A stretch of DNA of 64,000 nucleotides, taken from Nematopogon swammerdamellus (lineage: Eukaryota; Arthropoda; Insecta; Lepidoptera; Adelidae). Below, piece by piece: positions 1-10,925 of this stretch; position 1 is the stretch's first letter, and the number at the start of each line of letters is the position of its first letter. The position numbers and the translations under genes were made by a program. The stretch is from NCBI GenBank assembly GCA_946902875.1, contig OX336339.1, positions 4,030,897-4,094,896 of the forward strand, in the 5' to 3' direction. The notes beneath the pieces are model-generated. The model saw nothing but the letters and a program-made list of their open reading frames with translations, was not told where the DNA came from and ran no database searches.

Positions 1-325
1 GGGCGCGGTCAGTACTTGGATGGGTGACCGCTCGACCGTTGGGAGGCTTACCGTGGTTCGGATTCCACGTAAAACTGTAGGTCCCTTCCCTTCCTACCTT
101 ACTCGGTGGTAGGGTTCAACCGGCCCGGGTTGGTACCACCGCACTGAATGAAACGTCGGTCGAAACGGCCATGTAAATAGTTTGTGTTTTCCGTCCAGTT
201 CAGTGTAGCCGGCACGATCGAAGGGAAGCACTGACATGGCACCTAGCTCACCCGGTGTTATGGGCTGACATCACGGATGTTGTAGGTGATGAAGCCAACC
301 GTGCCAGTTTCCATAAAAAAAAAAA
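1..325 (+). repeat. SINE, composite tRNA/5S-like family, cut by window start
   Basis: The window opens inside the 5S-like part (GCGGTCAGTACTTGGATGGG at 6-25), continues through a Pol III B-box-like GGTTCGGATTCC near 55, a shared body, and ends in an A-run after TTTCCAT. Other copies: 7328-7709 and 35168-35537 (full length); fragments at 6443-6650, 12279-12519, 26248-26388, 39929-40050, 55160-55341, 58049-58168, 59614-59733, 59738-59947, 61608-61761 and 62554-62810. Confidence 0.85.
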
Positions 326-966
326 TCCTAAAATCGTAATAGTGCTTTGTAAATAAAACAAATTATGGACAGGGCTGCTATTCAGAAACGTAAGTATTCC
401 CAATATTTTCAACCGACTTCCAAAAAGGAGGAGGTGCTCAATTCGTCTGTATGTTTTAACATTGAAAAAGTTTTTTCGATCGCTTCAGTATAGCCCCCCA
501 TTTTCGCTGAGAGTGTGAAATCGTGCTGGTGTCGCGAGTTTTGGGGCTACGCAAGTGGTTGAGGGCTCAAAAGCGCGTATCGGCTAGGGCTACAAGATTG
601 TGCATTTTTTTTTTCGAAAAAGTTAAAAAAAAAATTTATGCAAAAATGTGAAATATTTTTTTTCGAACTAAATCTCTTATATTATATCTCAAAAACTGTG
701 TGATATCGAAAAATTAAAAAAAAACTGTTTAGATTTGGACTTTGGGCTACACTAAAAAAAACCATTCGTCTATCGATGATGGTTCGTGCTGTAGGTGGTC
801 CCCCAAATTTTCCCATTTTCGCTGAGAGTGTGAAATCGACTTTTGGAAGTGCAACAGCGTAGAGAGCGAGGAGGATTATCCGAATGTATGAAATAAATTG
901 TGAAAAATCAAATCACAGCTCTGCAGATCCTGGTGATCTGGGTGACTTTGTTAGTTTGTTAGTTGG
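326..966. other. Non-coding; Lepidoptera-type repeat fragments
   Basis: No gene seen. Contains a piece beginning AACCGACTTCCAAAAAGGAG (about 411-430), which I recall as very common in lepidopteran genomes, and a 27-bp segment starting CCCATTTTCGCTGAGAGTG present twice (about 498 and 812). Long A and T runs separate them. Confidence 0.6.
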
Positions 967-2033
967 GTTTTGATGATGGAGCCGGAAGGAAGCCATAGGA
1001 ACTCCTAAACTACACATGACACGCCCATCGTGTTTGGGCTCGTTGGATTTGTCTTCGCAAGTACTCTTGTCGTATATGATGTCGAGGGTCCTGATGATGG
1101 AGCCGGAATGAAGCCATATGAACTCCTAAACCACACATGATAAATCCACCGTGTTTGGGCTCGTAGGATTTGTCTTCGCAAGTACTCTAGTCATATGTTA
1201 TTTCCAGGGTCCTGATGATTGAGCCGGAAGGAAGCCATAGGAACTCCTAAACTACACATGATAAATCCACCATGTTTGGGCTCGTTGGATTTGTCTTCGC
1301 AAGTACTCTAGTCATATGTTATTTCCAGGGTCCTGATGATGGAGCCGGAATGAAGCCATAGGAACTCCAAAACCACACATGATAAATCCACCGTGTTTGG
1401 GCTCGTTTGATTTGTCTTCGCAAGTACTCTAGTCATATGTTATTTCCAGGGTCCTGATGATGGAGCCGGAAGGAAGCCATAGGAACTCCTAAACTACACA
1501 TGATAAATCCACCATATTTGGGCTCGTTGGATTTGTCTTCGCAAGTACTCTAGTCATATGTTATTTCCAGGGTCCTGATGATGGAGCCGGAAGGAAGCCA
1601 TAGGAACTCCTAAACTACACATGATAAATCCACCATGTTTGGGCTCGTTGGATTTGTCTTCGCAAGTACTCTAGTCATATGTTATTTCCAGGGTCCTGAT
1701 GATGGAGCCGGAATGAAGCCATAGGAACTCCAAAACCACACATAAATCCACAGTGTTTGGGCTCGTTTGATTTGTCTTCGCAAGTACTCTAGTCATATGT
1801 TATTTCCAGGGTCCTGATGATGGAGCCGGAATGAAGCCATAGGAACTCCAAAAGCACACATGATAAATCCACCGTGTTTGGGCTCGTTTGATTTGTCTTC
1901 GCAAGTACTCTAGTCATGTGTTATTTCCAGGGTCCTGATGATGGAGCCCGAAGGAAGCCATAGGAACTCCTAAACTACACATGATAAATCCACCATGTTT
2001 GGGCTCGTTGGATTTGTCTTCGCAAGTATATAG
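967..2033. repeat. 121-bp tandem satellite, about nine units
   Basis: Units begin GTCCTGATGATGGAGCCGG (the first is GTTTTGATG...) at 967, 1088, 1209, 1330, 1451, 1572, 1693, 1811 and 1932; one unit is 118 bp through a small deletion. Two subtypes are interspersed: GGAAGGAAGCC...AACTCCTAAACTAC and GGAATGAAGCC...AACTCCAAAACCAC. No coding sense; a small local satellite. Confidence 0.95.
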
Positions 2034-4016
2034 GTTAGGTTCTAAGTAATATATTTTTTTTATAATTAAAATATAATTTTTTGTTGAATTGGGACTTCAA
2101 TGAAATTAAAAGACTTAGATTTGTGTGGAATCTTACAACTTTATACGGTGGAAAGCATGGATCAATGTTGCGTGCGAGACTTGGCATATTTTTTAGGGTT
2201 CCGTATCCGTTATGGTACGTTTCGACTAGCACTTGGCCGGTTTTTTTGGGTGTAATCGAAGCGTAGTGTACTACCATACGAATGATGAGTAAAGAATAGA
2301 GAATGCGCATACGACTTTTATTTAGGAGCAGTGGATCTTTAAGAGTGAACGAAGTTCGGCCTTCGGCCTCGCCCTTCGTGACTTCATATTTGAGCTGCAA
2401 GAATATTTTTCATTAAACCGACTTAACGAGAGCGGAACCGCGGTCACAGCTAATTCGTAAATACATTTGTATAAATTTAAACTAGAGGAAAAAATTAACA
2501 TAATATGTACCTACATACATACATGACATCCGCCAAAGACGTCGAAGACCTCAGATAATGTATTCCTTGACCTTTGAGTAACGTACTTTGGAGGGACAAC
2601 TTTTTGTAAGTTCATAAAAGTGTTTGTATGATTTGTTCTACGTAGATTATTACGAGACAAACACAAAAACAACTGAGACAAGTTGAAGTTAATAATAACA
2701 CAATATATAACACAAAAAATATAATATTTAAGACAAAATAATTTGTATTGTTGCGAGCTAACAATGTACTACATCCTTGGACAGAGTCATTGTCACAGCC
2801 ACCGTGCCAGAAATTATGTCAATGGCCAATGTCAACAATAAATAAATGTATTTGTGGACAGAAATACATTTTAGAGGCTCTCTATAAAAATATAAAAATG
2901 CGTAAATTTTTAGGTTCCGTTGAAGAGGTGAAAGTGACACCTATTTATGTGACTTGTCCGTCCGTCCGTCTGTCTGTTCATCTGCCACAGGGTCATACTC
3001 ATAACTTCTAAACGGTTCATCGTACCAAGTTAAAATTATATACACAGCTATAGAATATTATTTTACTTAAATTCTAGAAGACTTTTTCACAGTGTATTAG
3101 AAAATATCCCCCCAGGGGGGGTCGAATGTAACATTTAAATAATATAATATATTTTTATATAGTAAGTGACACATCGTTGGGACTAGTGAAATCCAAAAAG
3201 AAATTTTAAAGCAAAATTTTCGAAAAACTGGAAAAATCGTGTGCCCTCTATTTCCGAAAGCATACAAGGAAAAAAAATTTGTAATTCCATTTACAGTATG
3301 GATCATTTAATTAGTAGCATTTGAAAAATACTACTTCTCATAAATGCTATAAACCGCGTCACATAACCACAATATGTCAACAATGAAACGAGCGAGAATT
3401 AATTAAACAATCATTAATTGGTTAACATTTTTTATATCTGTAATCTAAATGGGACATACAATTAATTTTAATTACAGTACGTACTCTAGTTATGTTAGCG
3501 TCATTCTCACAATCTAAAGCTAAACATCAAAGAAAAAAGAAAACATCTATTATTCCCATTGATTTTATATTATGCCTAATATTGTGTGTCAATTTAAAAA
3601 TATTGTACGCTGCGAAGTTTCTTGCCGATTCTTCTTCGTGGGTGTAATCGAAACGGATAGAACAAATTGTGACAAGTTCGAGCGCAGTCCAACTGCCACA
3701 TTGATCAATAAACAATACAATAATCTATTATGTAGTTATAGCTGGGCCGTATATATTTTTTTTTACAATTTAACAAATGAAATGAAATTAAATGAAATTT
3801 TATTCAGTACTACAAACGGCACATAACAAACATTGGCTCCGTCACTAGATGTTAATCTGTCTCGAAGGAGCCGTTTCATATACATTGTGGCATTATCAAT
3901 TTTGCGCTCATCTTAACAGTTTTAGTTCAGTTTCGTTTTTGAACAGTTAAATAAATTAGAAATAGATGAAAATTATAGATCTAAGACTTAGGTTCTAAGT
4001 AAGTGTAATTAATTAG
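2034..4016. other. AT-rich non-coding with repeat relics
   Basis: No gene seen. 2191-2249 keeps only the two ends of the GGTTCCG-type repeat. 2340-2455 resembles a Helitron-like tail (TTCGGCCTTCGGCCTCGCCC, then GAGAGCGGAACCGCGG). 2905-3100 is a repeat with a TCCGTCCGTCCGTCTGTCTG tract. Short ORFs here show no recognisable domain. Confidence 0.55.
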
Positions 4017-4596
4017 ACAGTAACACAGAGTACTATTTGTATTTCAGTGGGTGAGTATATTTGGTATTTATTACACAGTAACACAGAGTACTATTTGTAT
4101 TTCAGTGGGTGAGTATATTTGGTATTTATTACACAGTAACACAGAGTACTATTTGTATTTCAGTGGGTGAGTATATTTGGTATTTATTACACAGTAACAC
4201 AGAGTACTATTTGTATTTCAGTGGGTGAGTATATTTGGTATTTATTACACAGTAACACAGAGTACTATTTGTATTTCAGTGGGTGAGTATATTTGGTATT
4301 TATTACACAGTAACACAGAGTACTATTTGTATTTCAGTGGGTGAGTATATTTGGTATTTATTACACAGTAACACAGAGTACTATTTGTATTTCAGTGGGT
4401 GAGTATATTTGGTATTAATTACACAGTAACACAGAGTACTATTTGTATTTTAGTGGGTGAGTATATTTGGTATTAATTACACAGTAACACAGAGTACTAT
4501 TTGTATTTCAGTGGGTGAGTATATTTGGTATTAATTACACAGTAACACAGAGTACTATTTGTATTTCAGTGGGTGAGTATATTTGGTATTTACTTC
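4017..4596. repeat. 58-bp tandem array, ten units
   Basis: Unit starts CAGTAACACAGAGTACTATT; unit starts step by 58 (TAACACAGAG at 4021, 4079, 4137 and so on). Units differ at only one or two sites (TTTATTACAC versus TTAATTACAC; one TTTTAG for TTTCAG), so the expansion is recent. Each unit carries TTTGTATTTCAG followed by TGG and GTGAGTAT, a splice acceptor and donor look-alike three bases apart. Confidence 0.95.
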
Positions 4597-4869
4597 TTTG
4601 GCACGCCCAGCCTCAACGTTTGATGGATTTTAAAAATATGAGGTGTCGTTGGATTCGTCTCACTCGAGTGTTCGAGGGCTCGAAAATTTACAACACTTAA
4701 TGCTTTAAAATTAAAATGAATTAAATTATATATCCGATTTGTAATTATATGTTTTATTATTATTTGTTTTATAATTTAGAGTTTGCACTATAATCACACC
4801 AAGTTGGACGCTTGTAGGTATTAACGTTTTTACGAATAGAGCATAAACCGTAGGGTACGGAAACATAAA

Positions 4870-5480
4870 AACGTATTCGACGTACATAACGTGACCAAAA
4901 CTATGATTGGGAAATTACAAATTTAAAACCCCCAGCCCCTTAAAAAGTCAAAAATAATTCCCGGTTGGTTACTTAAATGTGTCGGGGGAACGCTAAGTAA
5001 ATACCCGCGCAGCTCTGAGTTTTTATATTTTATTTACTTAGCGGTCTCTTGACTTGACTACTAAACGGAAATTATTTTTGACTTTTTAAGGGGTCGGGGG
5101 TTTTTTAATCGAATTTATAAATTTGTAATTTTACTTTTATTTCAAGCTTTAAAAAAAAAGCCGCAACCAAGTCGGTCCATCCGTGAGACGTAATTTTTTG
5201 ATCACTTCATAATTCTATTACTTGATTACTAACCATAGCTAAGAACCATCCGGGTGGTTAAACCAGCATTCTAATAAAACCGCATCCAAATCGGCCCATC
5301 CGTTTGGGAGCTACGATGCCACAGACAGACACACACACACACACATAGACAGACACCCAGGCAGGCAGACGGAGGCGTAAAATTTATACGCGTAACACCC
5401 GTTGGTAACACCCACAGAACTCCTATTAAAACTTCTCTGATCTGTGGTGACACCCCTCTTTTTCGTCGGGGTTAAAAATA
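4870..5480 (+). repeat. Interspersed repeat with long internal hairpin and CA tract
   Basis: Holds an internal stem (TCGGGGGAACGCTAAGTAAA near 4981 against TTTACTTAGCGGTCTCTTGA near 5033), then AAACCGCATCCAAATCGGCC, a (CA)n stretch at 5328-5345 and a CCCCTCTTTTTCGTCGGGGT end. Related copies or pieces: 13540-13700, 33725-33965, 35545-35740, 39025-39500, 60183-60700. Confidence 0.8.
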
Positions 5481-5689
5481 AGATTTTATTTGTTCATTAA
5501 AATATCGGTAGCTTTTCACTTTTTTGTTTCGACTCGTAGTAGTTTTGCATAAAAAAGAAAACAAGAAAAACCGAATTCTAGTGTACGCTAAAAATTCCGT
5601 GCGATGCATCCTTCTGCAAATCGAAAAATCGGTGTGACGCTATCCTGCTTGCACCCGCGGAATTATCACCGTGCTTGCTTACCCTGTAT

Positions 5690-5965
5690 AAAAAAACCGG
5701 CTAAGTGCGAGTCGCACCGCGCACCGAGGGTTCCGTATCGTCATGTCATGGTCAGCGCCACTCACGCCATCTATATATTAGTTAAAATGCTTCATACTCT
5801 TTTCGGTAGACGGCGCGCATACACTTTTTAGTTTCTTGTATGGAGACCCCGTGAGTTTTCTTATTTTTATATTTGTTGTTATATCGGCCATAACTCATAA
5901 CACATATTTTGTTAAAATTTCAAAGGGCTATCTATTACGGTTCAAGAGATGCAGCCCTCGGACAG

Positions 5966-6015
<50 letters not shown>

Positions 6016-6067
6016 GGCGTAGGCTTAGTAATAGGGTCCCGTACGACGGATACGGAATCCTAAAAAA
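5690..6067 (+). repeat. GGTTCCG-family interspersed repeat with (GACA)n
   Basis: Begins AAAAAACCGGCTAAGTGCGA and ends GGATACGGAATCCTAAAAA. A (GACA)n microsatellite fills 5961-6013. The reverse strand of the first end has a B-box-like GTTCGACTC in intact copies, followed by a T run. Other copies: 9925-10250, 12627-12904, 18048-18395, 30792-31176, 36763-37064, 39714-40177, 57667-58044, and a split copy 26758-26877 with 30103-30345; fragments at 13705-13766, 22566-22640, 38930-38966 and 61172-61194. Confidence 0.9.
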
Positions 6068-6165
6068 TGTTCTATGGCCCACCCACTTCATAAGGTTAGA
6101 GTCGCCACATGACGGCTGATTAGGTAACATAGGTGAGATGTTAGAAATATATAAGTGAAAGAGCC

Positions 6166-6341
6166 ATCAACTTGTCGAGACGGCGAAAAAAAGACGCGAC
6201 GCGATCGCGTGGGACCACGACATCAAGTACGTTGGCGGAAGGCAGTGGTTCCGTACCGCTGAAGGCCGGGAGGACTGGAGAAAAATTGGAGAGGCGTATG
6301 TCCAGCAGTGGACGCTTACACGCTGACTGACTGACTGACAA
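6166..6341 (+). pseudogene. RTE-like LINE 3' end fragment
   Basis: Encodes, with frame damage, the last part of an RTE-type reverse transcriptase: a DDIK-like segment, GGRQWFRTAEGREDWRKIGE-like text, then AYVQQWTLTR and a stop, followed by (CTGA)n. The same end is seen at 48548-48678 and, much longer, at 62851-63276. 5'-truncated and dead. Confidence 0.75.
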
Positions 6342-6442
6342 TCGCTATGCGCGCAAGAAGAAAATGGCTACGGAACCCTCTATGTGTGGTTCGCATTTTT
6401 AATGTTTATGGAACACGGTAGCCTCCTTTACCTGCTGCACCA

Positions 6443-6650
6443 GTGATGTCAGCCAACCACAACCTTCGATCGACATTCGTTCAGTGCGGTGGTTCCAATC
6501 GGAACAGTTTAAGGGAAAGGGCCCATTGTTTTACGTGATATAAGAATCACGGCCAGCCTCAACCGTCGGACGATCACCCATTCAAAGTCCGACCGCGCCT
6601 ATTGGAGATCAGACGCGGAAGCATTCGCACCGTCGAGTTACCGAGACCGA
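6443..6650 (-). repeat. Diverged SINE copy
   Basis: Minus-strand copy of the tRNA/5S-like SINE. It keeps the central TTCAGTGCGGTGG region and a worn 5S-like and B-box part; the A-tailed 3' end is lost. Confidence 0.65.
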
Positions 6651-7327
6651 AAAACTATCTACTAAGTATAATAAGTATCTACTATTCAGTTATTGCTACG
6701 AACTTAGATAAGAACATAAGATATCCTACATTAGTGTTAGTTAAGACAAAATTGTGTAATTTTGTAATGAGTAAACGTTTAATATCTTTGACTTCTGTTT
6801 TATTTTAGATCAGAAATTGCATTATGTGCTAAAAGGGCGTGAGTCCTGAGTTTTCAGAAATTAATAAGAAAAAACCAAGAGGCATAAAATTATTTAAAAA
6901 ATCACAATAAATTCAGTTCCCCCCAATAGGTGAATTATGTTGTAAATAAACTGTTATGAACTTTCCTTATAAATTTTATACAAGACAGTTTTTTGACGTT
7001 TTCCAAAACTTAGACTCGATGGACGAACGCCCTTTTAACATGGAGCGATTCACTTATTCCGTCACCTGCAAATTGTGTGCATGCCTACAAAATGTTGGTA
7101 ACAAAGTCAAATGTATGTACTGTATGACAATGCCGGTTCTAAATGTTTATTTCTTTGGGTGAAATCGTCACAGAAGGAAGGCAGGAAGGTACCTACCAGC
7201 TAGTAGGTAACGTAATAGACCAGTTGTTACGCCGCTGATTTCCATAACTCTACATCGCCCGCCACGGTGTCAACCCACTCTGTTCCTGTTCTCTACTCTC
7301 TTCTTGCAAGGTGCCATGGCAGGGTGC
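6651..7327. other. Non-coding AT-rich stretch
   Basis: Nothing recognisable as a gene or RNA. Short ORFs here lack domains and are flanked by no convincing splice sites. Confidence 0.5.
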
Positions 7328-7709
7328 TTTTTTTTTTTATGGAACCTGACACGGTTGGTTACATCACCTACAACATCCGTGATGTCAGCCCATAACACAG
7401 GGTGAACTAGGTGCCATGTCAGTGCTTCCCTTCATTTCATGTCGGCTACACTAAACTGGACGGAAAACACGAACTATTTACATAGCCGTTTCGATCGACG
7501 TTTCGTTCAGTGCGGTGGTACCAATCCGACCAGGATAAACCCTACCACCTAGTAAGGTAAGAAGGGAAGGGACCTACAGTTTAACGTGGAATCCGAACCA
7601 CGGTCAGCCTCCAACGGTCGAGCGGTCACCCATCCAATCACTGACCGCGCTCAGCGTTGCTTAATAACAGTTGACTAACCAACCGCGCCACTGAGCTACC
7701 GAGGCTGAC
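7328..7709 (-). repeat. Full-length composite SINE
   Basis: Read on the minus strand: GTCAGCCTCGGTAGCTCAGT (tRNA A-box-like), then TTAAGCAACG and GGTCAGTGATTGGATGGGTG (matching the 3' half of 5S rRNA), then GAGGCTGAC, which can pair with the first nine bases, then GGTTCGGATTCC (B box), a 230-bp body, and a 3' end GTTCCAT plus A-run. About 380 bp. The order A box, 5S segment, B box is shared with 35168-35537. Confidence 0.9.
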
Positions 7710-7721
7710 GAATTTTCTTAT

Positions 7722-7806
7722 CCCTTAGTCGACTTTTACGACATGCGACGGGGAGAGATGCAGTGGGGCTATTCTTTTTAAGTACCGACCCCACACGGTA
7801 CACGGC
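7722..7806 (-). repeat. GTGGGGCCGGTACTT-family repeat, fragment
   Basis: Minus-strand fragment of a family whose full copy (12905-13241) starts GTGTGGGGCCGGTA and ends in (TATG)n. Other copies: 12520-12612, 21830-22165 (second half divergent), 24590-24868, 26430-26746, 62148-62482. Family type not established. Confidence 0.75.
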
Positions 7807-7934
7807 ACGGTGCTTTTCATATTCTTTTGTAGATGTTTTTTTATTGATACGCGAGACACTTGGCGCCGTCAGCATGGATTGTTGAGCCGACGACGCACTA
7901 CATTTTATTACTACTTGTTACTAAAATGTTCGTG

Positions 7935-8140
7935 CGGACAATTTGTTTGAAAATACAATTCTTTGAAATTTCTAAGCAAATAGGAAAACAGCCTATTGAT
8001 GCATCCGGGGACTGTCGGGGGGGCCGTACTTCTAACAGCGAATTAGCATTGCCCTTCAAACGGAGGAACGCTGCATCCGTCATGGGGACCATGCCGTTGA
8101 TCCCCATGATGGATGAATATTTTTGTTTATAGGTTATTGG
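7935..8140 (+). pseudogene. LINE C-terminal fragment (RPDG/WDATC family)
   Basis: Translates to a stretch like SKQIGKQPIDASGDCR ... RNAASVMGTMP ... DEYF and a stop, the extreme C-terminus of a non-LTR retrotransposon family also found at 9230-9425 (minus), 16085-16745 (minus), 19150-19395 (minus), 32640-33021 (plus), 53560-53990 (plus) and 61388-61472 (plus). 5'-truncated. Confidence 0.7.
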
Positions 8141-8368
8141 TAAATTTACTTCATATATTATGTTTTTTGTTCAACTATTCGTGTGTAAGAACACATTGTC
8201 TTGTAATAAAAAATTACAAAATTCTTTGAAGATGTTAGAAGACACAGATTAAAAATTACGCAAAAGTATGCGTAGGTATGGTACTCAGAAAGTGGCTACA
8301 ATGATAACTATGTAGATGTCTACATTATATGTAGGTACCTATATAATATGGTGAATAAAACATATATA

Positions 8369-8811
8369 CAGGGTGTTAAAACGGCGAGTACATTAATTCC
8401 GCCAGCGCAATCCTTATGTTTTTCCTAGACAAAAAAGTAAATAAAGTTTTTCTCTAAAGTGTCTAGTTTTCGAGATATGAATTTTTGAAATGCATGTTTT
8501 CGTCTATTGTAATTTAACGCGTGGTTACCGCTCCGCACCCTCCGCCTGCCGACCTCCAGTCCTCCAATCACAAAGCTAACCCCCGCCCCTCCCGCCAACA
8601 TCTCCGTCCTAGGCGCTCACATCTCACCCTTTCTTCTCCCCTCCGCGCCGCCCTATTGTCATTAGATCACTTTTACACTAAAATAATCAATTAGTTTGTA
8701 TGAAAACTGTAACTTTTTATTTAAAGTGAATTCAGAAAAAAGTTATTTGACTTTTTTGTTACTCTTGATTCCATTTCCTAAATTTAATGTACTCGCCTTT
8801 TTTACACCCTG
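8369..8811. mobile_element. 443-bp MITE with CAGGGTG ends and TA duplication
   Basis: Left end CAGGGTGTTAAAACGGCGAG and right end CTCGCCTTTTTTACACCCTG are inverted repeats, extending to GTACATTAA on both sides. Flanked by TA at 8367-8368 and 8812-8813, as for Tc1/mariner-type insertions. The interior has a CCGCCCCTCCC-type GC-rich block. A second copy at 14246-14676 lost its right end. No transposase; non-autonomous. Confidence 0.85.
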
Positions 8812-9229
8812 TATAGGCCAAAACACAAACACAATGATTAGGTATGTTTGAAACTTTTAAAAATATGTATATTCTTCCAATTTATTATTCTGGGTAAACA
8901 TGGTGATAACGAACGTTACAATTTGATCACACTGTTGCGGACAATTCCATTGTTGTCGTTATTTTTCTTGTACTTTGCCAATCTACTGTATTTGTTTATG
9001 GAAGTGTTCTTGCCCTATATATTTTTTTAATTAAGAACTGGTACGACTACCGGACGCGGTCAATGACACCACTCTTTGCGGATCCGCGCTTATCAATTTC
9101 ACCTAATTAATTATATGCACAACCAAACCTATTATCTCTTTCTTCTCTCTATTTATCTGCGTTCTGAGATATCTCCAATCCAACGGATATTATAGTTATT
9201 TTCCTGAATGAAAATACTTTATTTAAACA

Positions 9230-9425
9230 TGAATATACAATAATTTAAGCTAATAGGTACAAAAAATAAAATAACTATAAATAAAAATATTCCTCCATCG
9301 TCGGCGAAATTGGCATTGTGCCGATGACGGAGGCAGCGTTCCCCCTCTGAATGGCTAGGCTGATCTTCTGCCTAAGGTAGCTTGGCGCGCGGATGTCCCC
9401 AGACGCCTCCGTGAGAAGTATCCAA
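9230..9425 (-). pseudogene. LINE C-terminal fragment (RPDG/WDATC family)
   Basis: Minus-strand translation gives [16 protein letters not shown] ... EEYF and a stop, then an AT-rich 3' UTR. Same family as 7935-8140, opposite orientation. Confidence 0.7.
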
Positions 9426-9924
9426 CGGATATCTTCCAGTATCTATTTCTCTATTCGTTACTTTCTTCTATCTCTTAGTAAGTACCCATATATTTATTCT
9501 TTTTTCTACTTTCCTCTATCTCTTTTTCTTCTTCTTTCTCCGCTGCTTGCATCTATATCTCAGTATCAATCTCTTCCTCTCTTTTTCTCTACTTTCCTCT
9601 ATCTCCCAGTGTCAATATTTTTCTTTCCCTACTTTCCCCTGCCTCCCAGTGTCCATCTATGTCTATTCGCTACTAAATAAATTTGCTAAGCCTCCTTACA
9701 TATTTTTTGTGCGCGGTTATTTGCAGTGAGAGCATCGGAACCGGTTATTGCGGAAACGGAAAGTAAGTGTTCGGTATGACCTACACAACAGTACAGTACT
9801 CGTAGATAGTACGCTTCTATAACAACAAAGATTTGATTGTCACTTATGACATTTTAGACATTCTGAGAGTGCTAAAACAGTTTGCTTCGTATGTACGTAC
9901 ATATACACATTTCCGCACACTTCT

Positions 9925-10250
9925 TTTTTAGGGTTCCGTATCCGTTGTACGGGACCCTATTACTAAGCCTACGCCGTCTGTCTCTCTGTCGGTCTGGCTG
10001 TATCTCTTGAACCGTAATGAACCCGTTGAAATTTTCACAGAATATGTGTTATTTATTATGGCAGATATAACAACAAATATTATTAATAAGAAAAAGTCAA
10101 AAAAAAATCATGGCGGTCCCCATACAAGTAACTAAAAAGTGTATGCGCGCCATCTACCGAAAAGAGTATGAAGCATTTTAACTAATAGATAGATGGCGTG
10201 AGTGGAGCTGAGCGCGCGCGAATTCGACTCGCACTTGGCCGGTTTTTTTT
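9925..10250 (-). repeat. GGTTCCG-family repeat
   Basis: Starts TTTTTTAGGGTTCCGTATCC and ends CACTTGGCCGGTTTTTTTT. The microsatellite segment is short and impure (GTCTGTCTCTCTGTCGGTCT). Confidence 0.9.
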
Positions 10251-10254
10251 AAGG

Positions 10255-10880
10255 AAAGCCCGATCAGGCAGACTAACGACGCCCATGAACATTAGCCGTT
10301 TACGAATGTTCGAGGTTGTATGTGGGATGGTTGTGGGTAACGCGGAGACGGGTGTGCCTGGGACATAGCAGATGACGGCAACGAAGAAACCGATCAAATT
10401 CCTAAGGATGGAGCTGGAAATGCACTCATCGGTTCAGAGCCGATACTAGGAATACCGAAAAGTACATACCGGCAAGAAATACTCTCCTTGGCACACAACC
10501 AAAGCAAGCAGCACTGGTTCCAACTGCCCGGGCAGAAACACCCGAAGGCATTACTTTCTGGGTACTCACTCTGGGTATAACTTCCGAAGTATTAAACAGA
10601 AACTGGAACGACATAAGAGTCATAACAATGACCTTCTTAACAGGACACTGCACTGAAGACTAAACAAACACCTGCACTGAATGGTCCTTAGCAACACACC
10701 GGTGTGCAGTTCTGTATAAAAGAGGATGAAACGCCCATACACATCGTTTGTGAATGTGAAGTGCTCATTCACAGTAGAAGCCGTATTCTTGGGGGTTATA
10801 TTTTTAACCCATGCCAATAATACAGGCACTCAACCCCAAGGATATAACTCGGTTCATAGCAGAAATCGGACTTGGAGGTG
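10255..10880 (+). pseudogene. LINE fragment, RNase H end
   Basis: A plus-strand reading shows GNEETDQIPKDGAGNALIG, like the GNExAD...GA motif at the end of RNase H domains in R1/I-type LINEs, then STYRQEILSLAHNQSKQHW. Further on comes ETPIHIVCECEVL, like the C-terminal Cys/His motif of these elements. Frames are broken by several stops. It is not the same copy as the fragment starting at 10926. Confidence 0.65.
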
Positions 10881-10925
10881 AGCTATAAACTTTTGAGAGA
10901 TCGCAATAGATCTTCCTAGGTCGCT

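Noticed and set aside
1..31. 5S rRNA gene
   Set aside because: Only a 5S-like segment within a SINE followed by a B box and SINE body; no full 5S sequence.
967..2033. CRISPR-like array
   Set aside because: Units are contiguous with no unique spacers, in a eukaryotic genome; a satellite.
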